A DNA stretch of 64,000 nucleotides from JAAFIP01 sp043777795. GTDB taxonomy: Bacteria > Pseudomonadota > Gammaproteobacteria > Burkholderiales > Burkholderiaceae_C. Under the pieces are notes generated by a model, which saw only the letters and a list, made by a program, of their open reading frames with translations, made no database searches and was not told the DNA's origin. Positions 26,378-33,382 of this stretch are shown here, in pieces; the first letter of the stretch is position 1, and every line of letters begins with the position of its first letter. The position numbers and the translations under genes were made by a program. Location of the stretch: assembly GCA_043777795.1 (NCBI GenBank), contig JAYWHJ010000129.1, forward strand, positions 1 through 64,000, in the 5' to 3' direction.

Positions 26378-26685
26378 AGCTTGATTATCGTGGCTTTCGC
26401 GCTAGCGTAGATGCCACGCCCGCACGCCCCGAACTGCGGCCAGTACACGGAAACATTTGCGTGCACTGGCCAAGGTGCGCCTTAGTTCAAATAATAATCT
26501 GGAAGTGCGACTGTTTGGTTGTGAGGCTGTGCAAGCATTTCATTTGCAAATGCGTCTCCATACGCTGCCAATTTGTGCACAAATCGTAGTTGCCGCTGTA
26601 TCGCTACGGTCAAAAAATATGCTGGCAGCGAGCTTGGGCACCCCAATAAAATACGGGTCTCTGAGGTATAGTCTTTTAAATTACT
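26378..26685. promoter_or_regulatory. Intergenic region between divergent EamA and REC-PIG-L genes
   Basis: The 308-bp gap has no gene. TATAGT at 26667-26672, 13 bp before the REC-PIG-L ATG, resembles a -10 element, but no convincing -35 lies at the right distance. The upstream half contains AT-rich tracts and the near-palindrome GCATTTCATTTGCAAATGCG (26533-26552), a possible operator. Confidence 0.35.
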
Positions 26686-27681
26686 ATGCCACAGCGTACC
26701 CGCCCATCTGCTCGCGTTCTTTTGCTGGAAGACAGCAAAGAGTTTGCGCTGCTCATGATCCGCTGGATCACGAATGCCGGGTATAAATTAGATTTCGCAC
26801 AAGATATTCCGCAGGCGCAAGCCTTATTAAGTCAGAACACTTACGATATTTTGCTAAGCGACATTGAATTGCCTTCAGGCTCAAGTTTTTCTTTCTTGGA
26901 GCAAGCTAGGCAAAAACTGCCCCGTCTCGCTATTGTCGTGATGACTTCGCAGAAGCGAGCTGATTACGCGGTGCAGGCGTTGAGGCTCAAGGCTGATGAA
27001 TTTCTGTTTAAACCACTTACGCAAGTTGAGCTTATCTCTAGGCTGGACGAGTTGTACCAACAACACTTTGCGCAGCGGCACAGCATATTAGCGATCGGTG
27101 CGCACCCAGACGATGTGGAGCTCGGTTGCGGAGCCAGTCTGAGGGCGCATGTTGTCAAAGGTGATCGTGTCCACATTTTGACCCTGTGTGGCGGCGAGGC
27201 TGGAGGCGTGGCGAGCGAGCGAGCCGCGGAGTCGCGCAACGCCGCCGCAGTTTTAGGCGCAGGACTCACGCTTGCTTCTTTGGTCGATACGCACATAAGC
27301 GAAGGCGCTGAAACCATAGGTGTGATTGAGCAGTGCATTGCGGCCGTGCAGCCTCAATTAATTTATACGCACAGCGAAAAAGACGGTCATCAAGACCATC
27401 GCAATACCTTTCGCGCCACACTGGTCGCCGCTAGACAAGTCCCAAGTTTGATGTGCTATCAAGCCCCATCCGCCACAGTGCATTTCGTTCCGACTCGCTT
27501 CAACGAGATTGGGCCGCACCTGAGTTGCAAGCAAGAAGCCATCACCGCATACGCCAGCCAAGCCATGATCCGGCCTTACATGCAGCCTGCTTTAATTGAA
27601 GCGACTGCCCGGTACTGGGGGCGCTTCGCAGGTTACGGGTTATGCGAGGCTTTTGAAGTCATCAGAGAGCGATCAAATTAG
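26686..27681 (+). CDS. Response-regulator receiver fused to a PIG-L/LmbE-type deacetylase
   Basis: The 331-residue protein joins two domains. Residues 9-127 are a receiver domain with the acidic pair E15-D16, phospho-acceptor D59 in LLSDIELPSG, T87 in VVMTSQ and K109 in FLFKP, so all key residues are present. Residues 133-328 are a PIG-L deacetylase. Its first metal motif is GAHPDDVELGCG (138-149) and the later metal histidines are in HSEKDGHQDHRNT. PIG-L enzymes remove acetyl from N-acetylglucosaminyl groups. Phosphorylation should therefore gate a carbohydrate deacetylase rather than transcription. No signal peptide is present, so it acts in the cytoplasm. It converges with the HPt gene, 2 bp away. 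The function is inferred from the domains; the fusion is unusual. Confidence 0.88.
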   Translation: MPQRTRPSARVLLLEDSKEFALLMIRWITNAGYKLDFAQDIPQAQALLSQNTYDILLSDIELPSGSSFSFLEQARQKLPRLAIVVMTSQKRADYAVQALRLKADEFLFKPLTQVELISRLDELYQQHFAQRHSILAIGAHPDDVELGCGASLRAHVVKGDRVHILTLCGGEAGGVASERAAESRNAAAVLGAGLTLASLVDTHISEGAETIGVIEQCIAAVQPQLIYTHSEKDGHQDHRNTFRATLVAARQVPSLMCYQAPSATVHFVPTRFNEIGPHLSCKQEAITAYASQAMIRPYMQPALIEATARYWGRFAGYGLCEAFEVIRERSN

Positions 27682-27683
27682 GC

Positions 27684-28016
27684 CTACGGCGTGAGCGCAG
27701 CGGAAATTTCTTTGGCAAGTAACTCCAATTGTGCGCAAAGCTTAGCCAAAACCTCTAAAGCGTCATCGGGCAACTCTTGGCTCTTAGCTAACACAGTGAG
27801 GTCACAAGCCCGGGTAAATGATGCGGCGACTTCTGGTGTGACCGCCACCATAACGCCAGATTTCGCGGCGTGCAAAACGGCGTACAACTGCGATGAGGGC
27901 TGCTTTAATTCGTTCAAACACTGGTCTACGGTTTCCTTTAGCAAAGCCAGATACTGCGCTTCAAACTCACTGTCGTCGCCCACATAGGTCGCTAAAAGCG
28001 CGCGGTCAAGCACCAT
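27684..28016 (-). CDS. Histidine-containing phosphotransfer (HPt) protein
   Basis: This 110-residue all-helical protein looks like a stand-alone HPt module. It has LLATYVGDDSEFEAQYLALLKETV at the start, as in HPt helices A-B. The phosphorylatable His is predicted at H49 in VLHAAKSGVM, matching the HxxKG/S pattern. The following helix is ASFTRACDLTVLAK. HPt proteins shuttle phosphate between a hybrid kinase's receiver and a downstream receiver. A hybrid kinase (35654-37081) and a stand-alone receiver fusion (26686-27681) both occur in this locus. The ATG overlaps the end of the histidine-phosphatase gene by 11 bp. The assignment rests on pattern and context, as the motif is not perfect. Confidence 0.72.
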   Translation of the reverse strand: MVLDRALLATYVGDDSEFEAQYLALLKETVDQCLNELKQPSSQLYAVLHAAKSGVMVAVTPEVAASFTRACDLTVLAKSQELPDDALEVLAKLCAQLELLAKEISAALTP

Positions 28017-28665
28017 TTTGCAGGGGATCCTTTAGCGTCCATTCACCACCATGCGCACGGATGAGTGGAATGATTTGCGCGTTGCGAATGGGAGCTGCCG
28101 ATTCCAATGCGCGGTAACGCGACATCGCGGCTGGAGTGGAGTTGGTGCCATGTTGCAAGCTGATAAGGAAAGACTTGAAAAACATACCATGACCGACGAC
28201 CACGGTAAAGCCATTTTGTGAAGCCAGCCTATCGGCAAATTGCCTGACACGCAGCATCAAGTGACTGTACGACTCTGCACCGTCGCCATCTTCCCATTCA
28301 GGGTCCGCACGCTGCCAATACTCTTTTGCCCAACTTTGCCGGTCCAGTGCAGTCGTACCACGGCAGCGCACTGGGCTGAGGTAAGTAAACTCTTGAATAG
28401 GCCACTCAACCGTTTGAACGGTAACGCCTTGTTTTTTAAATTTTTCCAACATAGGCTGCGCAGTGTGCAGCGTACGCACAAAGGGAGAGATGACTATCCT
28501 GTCGGGCACACTTTGGACTTGCAGTGCGAGTGCAGCGGCCTGCTCGCGCCCGAGATCGGTTAACTCAATGGTACTGGGGTGATCAGTCGCTATGCCAGCG
28601 TTTGCATGGCTTTGCCCATGACGGATCAACCAGACGGTAGACGTGTCGCCAAGAACCTGCGTCAT
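28006..28665 (-). CDS. Histidine phosphatase superfamily protein
   Basis: The 219-residue protein has the catalytic RHGQSHANAG near its N-terminus (about 14-23), a substrate-binding Arg in SPFVRTLHTA (about 59-68) and the second catalytic His in VVGHGMFF (about 157-164). It is a member of the branch-1 histidine phosphatase (phosphoglycerate-mutase-like) fold. Its start overlaps the ATP-grasp stop in ATGA, and its stop overlaps the HPt start, so the three genes are translationally linked. SixA of the same superfamily is known to dephosphorylate the HPt of ArcB. By analogy this enzyme could drain phosphate from the adjacent HPt, but it could equally act on a sugar phosphate. That choice is inference. 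Confidence 0.85.
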   Translation of the reverse strand: MTQVLGDTSTVWLIRHGQSHANAGIATDHPSTIELTDLGREQAAALALQVQSVPDRIVISPFVRTLHTAQPMLEKFKKQGVTVQTVEWPIQEFTYLSPVRCRGTTALDRQSWAKEYWQRADPEWEDGDGAESYSHLMLRVRQFADRLASQNGFTVVVGHGMFFKSFLISLQHGTNSTPAAMSRYRALESAAPIRNAQIIPLIRAHGGEWTLKDPLQNGA

Positions 28666-29648
28666 GATGCGCGCTGGTTCGCTAAGCTCTGCCATTGCGA
28701 CACGATCACAGGATGCTCCGTCCAATAACGCACGGTCATAACCTCGTTGTAGGGCAAAAGCGCGGTTGGAAGAGTGCGTTCGCAATAGTCATCAAGCATC
28801 AGGCGTGGGATGTCAATCCCGGCTGCCCCGGTTAGGGGCAGCGTGCCAGGAAAGCGCGGATTGATTTCAAGTAGCTTGGCAACGCCATTCAGATCACGAC
28901 GAAATTGAACATTGGCCACGAGCGGCAAGCTCAAGGCAGTCACCAGCTCGATAGCGTATTTAGCGACATCGCTTGCCAGCACGGTTCGGGCCGTCACGGC
29001 AATCCCAGAATCCGTCTTCATGCGAACTCGTGGTACGGATGCCAGTGCCACGCCTGCACGACTGACATACACATCCACGGAATACTCCTCACCTGGCAAC
29101 CACTCCTGCACTACAAATTCGCCATTTCTCGGCACTTGCGCTAAATCGGCAATCGAGTTAATTTGCATCAAATCGCGGGAGCCGCTACCTGCTCTCGGCT
29201 TGGCGAATGCCGGCCACGAGGGCAATTCAGTAGGGCTGTTTTGGTCCCAAACGAGACTCCACGGAACCGGTACGATGCCAACCGCTTTGTGGAGTAGCGC
29301 GGCCTTGTCACGAATGATTGCCAGCACGTCTGGATTGGCCACTGCCACCTGCACACCTGCTTGTGCGAAGGCCTCGCGGGCCAGGGATAAGGGCAACAGC
29401 TCAGAATCCACGGTAGGGATCAATAATTGAATCTCGCGGCGCTTGCACTGCTCCAAAACAAAACTGACAAATTGGGGTGAGTCGCCGCGAGGTAAAAGCA
29501 ATCGCTGAGATGCTGGTACCAAATACAAACCACTGGCGCAATCATCCATGTCGCCCATGTGCAGCGTGGCGACATCCTTCAGGCTTTTCCAGACACTTAT
29601 CGCGGCAGCACCACCGGCTCCTGTCAAAAGAATCTTCGAGATATTCAT
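28662..29648 (-). CDS. ATP-grasp ligase, carbamoyl-phosphate-synthase-like
   Basis: This is a 328-residue ATP-grasp enzyme. An N-terminal Rossmann-like domain (MNISKILLTGAGGAAAISVW) is followed by the ATP-grasp core, with FAKPRAGSGSRDL (about 148-160), the EWLPGEEYSVDVYV hinge (about 184-197) and the Mg/ATP-binding LLEINPRFPGTL (about 258-269). Such proteins couple ATP to joining a carboxylate with an amine. In a locus with a carbohydrate deacetylase and a polysaccharide synthase, adding an amino acid or other acyl group to a freed sugar amine is a plausible job. This is inference, and its true substrate is unknown. First gene of the ATP-grasp/phosphatase/HPt unit, divergent from the export barrel gene. 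Confidence 0.85.
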   Translation of the reverse strand: MNISKILLTGAGGAAAISVWKSLKDVATLHMGDMDDCASGLYLVPASQRLLLPRGDSPQFVSFVLEQCKRREIQLLIPTVDSELLPLSLAREAFAQAGVQVAVANPDVLAIIRDKAALLHKAVGIVPVPWSLVWDQNSPTELPSWPAFAKPRAGSGSRDLMQINSIADLAQVPRNGEFVVQEWLPGEEYSVDVYVSRAGVALASVPRVRMKTDSGIAVTARTVLASDVAKYAIELVTALSLPLVANVQFRRDLNGVAKLLEINPRFPGTLPLTGAAGIDIPRLMLDDYCERTLPTALLPYNEVMTVRYWTEHPVIVSQWQSLANQRAS

Positions 29649-29784
29649 GATGCAGATTATCCTAAGTGGTTAAATTTTTGCAGAATGATACATATTAAAA
29701 TGCACAATGACTATGCAAACTGGTTTTCGTCAAATGCGGGCATTTTCAGTGCTCACTGCACCCCGCTCATTATTACCCGCAGGC

Positions 29785-31017
29785 ATGAGACCCAACTTCG
29801 ATTCAGCTATTATTTCTTGGAAGTATTGCGCGATGTTGGCGTTTTTCATATGCGTCGGTTCAGTAGGTGCCCAGACTCCCACGCTTGAACGACTGAAGGA
29901 GGCGCTGATTCTTGAGCGCAAACCTGATCTGCCAGCGGCTCAAGTGATTTACGAGAGTTTGCTTATGGATTCAGATTGGGGGGCTGCTGCTCAGCTAAGT
30001 CTTGCTCGGGTTCAACGTTGGCAGTATTTCCATGCGCAGGGTCAAACCAATTATTTAGGCGTTCTTGCCAACCCACAAGCGACGACCGGGATGCGAGAAG
30101 AGGCAATATTGGGCCTTGCTCAAATCGACACCTTAGAGCTGCGCCTCCAAGAGGCGGATCAACGGCTCGCAATCATCCCGCAGGGTAGTGCGGTTTTCAA
30201 TCAAGCGCGCGAGTTGCGGTCGCGGCTGACTGCGACACATCCCACGCGAATCGGTGGCAACTACGGTCAAGTTCACAACAAAGGCGGGTCTACTGACGCT
30301 AGCTGGCAGCTCAAGCTCACGCACCAACTTGACATGCGCAACGCCATTGAGTTGTCTTATTCACGCAACTCCCTGCAGCAAAGAGGCTCCCAACCCGATG
30401 CCATGCTTGATTTCGTCAAAGCACAAGCACAGGCTAAGTGGCGCTACCAGATCCCCTTAGGTGCGGCCTATTCGGTTGAAGCGACTAACAGGATGTTGAG
30501 CTTAGGCGCTAGCGAGACCAGCCTAAGAATGCAAGGTTCTTGGCCTATTGCCAAAGACTGGCGTGCTAGCGCAGGTTTTCAGCGCGTGAACAACGCTGAC
30601 GCGTCGAACTCAAGTGGCTTTGCTGGGGTGGGCACAAATATCACCAAGAATTGGCAGGTGGCTGGTAACTTGTACGCTGCAGAGGCCTCTGGGGGCATGT
30701 TGTACAGCTGGATGCTCAACACTACTTGGGAGCACGGCCCATGGCTTGGGCAATGGTTTGTGTCACGCACCCTCGATGCGCCGAAAGTAAATCACACATT
30801 TGTTGTACGGCAACGTGTTAGCGGCGGACCGACTTGGCGCGCCGAGCTGAGGCGCGACCAGGTCGGGAACACAGCTATTATTGGCCTTGACATCCCATGG
30901 GGGAAGCATGTGACGTCTGCATCGGTTCAATCTAGCCCCTTCGCCAACCAATGGTCAGTGGGTTTTGACTACGCTTGGCCAAACGGGCTGGTCCAAGTGC
31001 CTTTGAGCGAGCCGTGA
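29785..31017 (+). CDS. TPR plus outer-membrane beta-barrel protein (polysaccharide export, PgaA/YaiO-like)
   Basis: The start at 29785 gives MRPNFDSAIISWKYCAMLAF and an Ala-Gln cleavage at VGSVGAQ; the open frame reaches back to 29707, and 29833 is also possible. After the signal come ~120 residues of helical, TPR-like sequence (KPDLPAAQVIYESLLMDSDWG, AILGLAQIDTLELRLQEAD). A Thr/Ser-rich region of alternating residues rich in aromatic ends then runs to the C-terminus, as in outer-membrane barrels (about 16 candidate strands). This arrangement is that of PgaA, BcsC and YaiO-type exporters, though smaller. It overlaps the glycosyltransferase start by 4 nt (GTGA), consistent with one synthesis-export operon. 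Confidence 0.78.
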   Translation: MRPNFDSAIISWKYCAMLAFFICVGSVGAQTPTLERLKEALILERKPDLPAAQVIYESLLMDSDWGAAAQLSLARVQRWQYFHAQGQTNYLGVLANPQATTGMREEAILGLAQIDTLELRLQEADQRLAIIPQGSAVFNQARELRSRLTATHPTRIGGNYGQVHNKGGSTDASWQLKLTHQLDMRNAIELSYSRNSLQQRGSQPDAMLDFVKAQAQAKWRYQIPLGAAYSVEATNRMLSLGASETSLRMQGSWPIAKDWRASAGFQRVNNADASNSSGFAGVGTNITKNWQVAGNLYAAEASGGMLYSWMLNTTWEHGPWLGQWFVSRTLDAPKVNHTFVVRQRVSGGPTWRAELRRDQVGNTAIIGLDIPWGKHVTSASVQSSPFANQWSVGFDYAWPNGLVQVPLSEP

Positions 31018-32522
31018 CCGCTGCAGAGCTACCTCCGTTACCGCTTGAGCTTTTCTCAATCCAAGCATGGCTGGTAGGCATACTTGCGATATGCGTCCTG
31101 TTGGGCGCACTGCCGGTGTTGGCTGGCTTGATGCAGTTTTTATTGATTGCACTGTCTTACTTCAATCAGCACGTATTGCTAACCAGGCCTTACTGGCCGC
31201 GTATTAGCGTTATTGTTCCGGCTTGGAATGAAGGCGCGGTCATTGCGCTGTCCATCGACAGACTAATGCAACTCAATTACCCGAAGGACCGGCTTCGTGT
31301 TTATTTGATAGATGATGGTTCTACTGACGAAACACCGCGTATTGCCATAGAAAAAAGTAAGCAATACCGCAATCGGGTGTTTCATATTCGCCGAGTTGCT
31401 GGAGGTGAAGGGAAAGCGCACACCCTGAATTACGGGCTGAACGTACTTTGGAAAAACGAGTGGAGCGAGGCCGTGTTGATTATGGATGCCGATGTGATCT
31501 ACACGCCTGATTCTTTACAACGCATGGCGCGGCACCTGAGTGACCCACAAATCGGGGCTGTGACCGCATATATCAAGGAAGGTAGCGCAAACCCAAATTA
31601 CGTGCAACGCTTCATCACTTTTGAGTATGTCACTGCAACCGGGGGCTCTCGACGTGCTCAAAATGTACTGGGCTTTCTGGCTTGCCTGTCTGGCGGTGCT
31701 CAACTCCATTCCAGGCAAAACCTGCTTGACATGGGCGGGCAGATTTTTTCCGCCACTTTGGCAGAAGACACTTTCACCACATTTAGAACCCAAATGGGAG
31801 GACGCAAGGCCATTTTTGACCCCCATGCGATCGTGTATGCCGAGGAGCCGGACAGCCTCAATGGCTTATGGAAACAACGTGTTCGCTGGGCCCGCGGGAA
31901 CGTGCAAATCACCTCCGTCTTTCGCCATCTCTGGGCGCATTCAAAGGCGCACCCCCACCTAGGCTCATGGGGCATGGCATTCTTATGGTTCACGATTTTT
32001 CTGATGCCTGTAATTCAAATTTTGTCTGCGAGCGCATTGGTGAGCTTGTACTTTATCAACGATGGTCTGGCATGGAAATGTTTTCAGCTACTGTGGTTAA
32101 TCGCTGCTTTTACGTATCTGGTGGTCACGTTTATCTCCTGGGTTGTCGATTGGGAATCGTGCGCCAAGTCGTGGGGGTCTTCTCTGCTATTTCCCGGGTT
32201 GATCTCGCTCGCGGTGATCATTTATTCTATTTTTCCATGGTTGTTTACACCGCTCAAGCTATGGCTCGATTGGCCGGCGCAGCACGTGGCGCAAACCGTG
32301 CTAACTCTGTTTTTGTACTCGTGGTTGGCGCTGTCGATGGCCGTCGCTTATTTGGCCAAAGCGGCGGAGATCAAAGGCTATCCACGCATTGCCGGGTTGT
32401 TTCTTTACCTCGCTGGCTATGGCTCTTTCTTATGCGCTGTAACCTTTGGTGCTTATGTCAAAGAATTGCGGGGGGCATCAATGACGTGGGATAAGACCGA
32501 AAAAACCGGAAAGGTAAGCTGA
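31014..32522 (+). CDS. Processive family 2 glycosyltransferase (cellulose/PNAG synthase type)
   Basis: This membrane glycosyltransferase has two N-terminal helices (about 17-50), a cytoplasmic GT-A domain and four or five C-terminal helices (about 320-480). The catalytic signature is complete: DDGSTDET (100-107), MDAD (157-160), the LAED base (249-252) and QRVRW (288-292), the acceptor-site motif of processive synthases. No PilZ domain follows, so direct c-di-GMP control as in BcsA is not evident. The GTG start at 31014 overlaps the upstream barrel stop (GTGA); an in-frame TTG at 30975 is less likely. With the BcsB-like and barrel genes it should make and extrude a linear polysaccharide of unknown composition. 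Confidence 0.92.
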   Translation: MTAAELPPLPLELFSIQAWLVGILAICVLLGALPVLAGLMQFLLIALSYFNQHVLLTRPYWPRISVIVPAWNEGAVIALSIDRLMQLNYPKDRLRVYLIDDGSTDETPRIAIEKSKQYRNRVFHIRRVAGGEGKAHTLNYGLNVLWKNEWSEAVLIMDADVIYTPDSLQRMARHLSDPQIGAVTAYIKEGSANPNYVQRFITFEYVTATGGSRRAQNVLGFLACLSGGAQLHSRQNLLDMGGQIFSATLAEDTFTTFRTQMGGRKAIFDPHAIVYAEEPDSLNGLWKQRVRWARGNVQITSVFRHLWAHSKAHPHLGSWGMAFLWFTIFLMPVIQILSASALVSLYFINDGLAWKCFQLLWLIAAFTYLVVTFISWVVDWESCAKSWGSSLLFPGLISLAVIIYSIFPWLFTPLKLWLDWPAQHVAQTVLTLFLYSWLALSMAVAYLAKAAEIKGYPRIAGLFLYLAGYGSFLCAVTFGAYVKELRGASMTWDKTEKTGKVS

Positions 32523-32528
32523 TTGCTT

Positions 32529-32873
32529 TCAATTCAAATCTAGCGTGAGCGCTAAACCCAGGCCAGTTGCGGGATCGTCCCTGTACTTAAACTCGATACG
32601 ACTTGGGTGGTACTTCCAGGAGTCCAGCGGAAAGCTAAAACTTCGAATGCGCCCAATCTTCAAAAGTTCTAAAAAAAAGTCTTCATGCCCGTCTTCGTAT
32701 TGCAGCGCCTCTAGTACAAAACTACAGTCATCTCCGAGCTTGCAATCAGCACGCTTACGGGTAAACACCCGACTTCCCTGATCTTGATGCTCATCAAGCT
32801 TCAATTCAATGTTGATGCCTTTACTTTGAAGGTGTGTCAGCGTGGCCTCGAAATAGGCCATATTCATCTCCAT
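32529..32873 (-). CDS. Hypothetical protein of the polysaccharide locus
   Basis: I do not recognise this 114-residue protein. It is soluble and charged, with alternating strand-like segments (SFVLEALQYEDGHEDFFLELL, IEFKYRDDPATGLGLALTL) and one Cys pair (DCKLGDDC). It converges with the glycosyltransferase gene 6 bp away and lies 45 bp downstream of the small membrane-protein genes, with which it may form a unit. The codon use looks like that of its neighbours, so it is probably a real gene. Confidence 0.6.
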   Translation of the reverse strand: MEMNMAYFEATLTHLQSKGINIELKLDEHQDQGSRVFTRKRADCKLGDDCSFVLEALQYEDGHEDFFLELLKIGRIRSFSFPLDSWKYHPSRIEFKYRDDPATGLGLALTLDLN

Positions 32874-32918
32874 TTTGCAGCCCCGAGTGAATACGTTAAC
32901 TCAAGCATCAGACATGTT

Positions 32919-33209
32919 TCAAGCCAACCAACGCAAAAGTAGCTCTCGCAGCACGAACAGGAATATAAGCACCTCGACTACCAAAAGGGACTTGTAGAGC
33001 AACTCCCGCTCGCTCTCCACATCCAACCGCATTTGCAATTGGAATCTCTCGTATGCCTGCACTAACTCATTCGGTACCGAAGCACTCTCGCTGGCGGCTA
33101 ACAGCGGCTCTGAACCCTGTGCCGCGGTTTGCTTTAAGGGTAGTTGAAGCACCTGAGCCGAGACTACCTTCGCTGTCGACACGTCATCATGCAGTTTTTG
33201 ACCCATCAT
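32919..33209 (-). CDS. Small membrane protein, C-terminal anchor
   Basis: The start at 33209 (MMGQKLHDDVSTAKVV) is chosen because it overlaps the upstream small gene's stop in ATGA. The 96-residue product has a charged, helical N-terminal region and a single C-terminal hydrophobic helix (LLVVEVLIFLFVLRELLLRWL). I cannot name the family. Its position between the glycosyltransferase and the BcsB-like gene suggests an accessory subunit of the synthase, like the small membrane partners known from cellulose systems. That is inference. Confidence 0.6.
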   Translation of the reverse strand: MMGQKLHDDVSTAKVVSAQVLQLPLKQTAAQGSEPLLAASESASVPNELVQAYERFQLQMRLDVESERELLYKSLLVVEVLIFLFVLRELLLRWLA

Positions 33210-33376
33210 AGACCCCAACTCGCGCCACTGGGGATAACCCACAGGCCTACAGCAGCAACCGCCGAGGCGATCGCCATTGCCAGGCAGCCACGACGCAGCC
33301 AACGAACTCGGCTACCGACCAAGCGCAGTTCAGCGTACATTTCGGTGACCGAAGGTTGACTTGAAGGGTTTATCAT
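33206..33376 (-). CDS. Very small membrane protein (56 residues)
   Basis: Reading from ATG at 33376, the frame gives MINPSSQPSVTEMYAELRLV, then a basic stretch (GSRVRWLRRG) and a hydrophobic helix (CLAMAIASAVAAVGLWVI), ending SGASWGL. The stop TGA overlaps the next gene's ATG by 4 nt. The basic segment before the helix suggests the N-terminus faces the cytoplasm. It is divergent from the BcsB-like gene with only 6 to 60 bp between starts. No family was recognised. The tight coupling makes it a credible gene despite its size. Confidence 0.55.
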   Translation of the reverse strand: MINPSSQPSVTEMYAELRLVGSRVRWLRRGCLAMAIASAVAAVGLWVIPSGASWGL

Positions 33377-33382
33377 TAGGCG

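Noticed and set aside
26457..26786. A 109-codon plus-strand frame before the REC-PIG-L gene
   Set aside because: It overlaps the start of the receiver domain in another frame and has no domain or ribosome-binding site.
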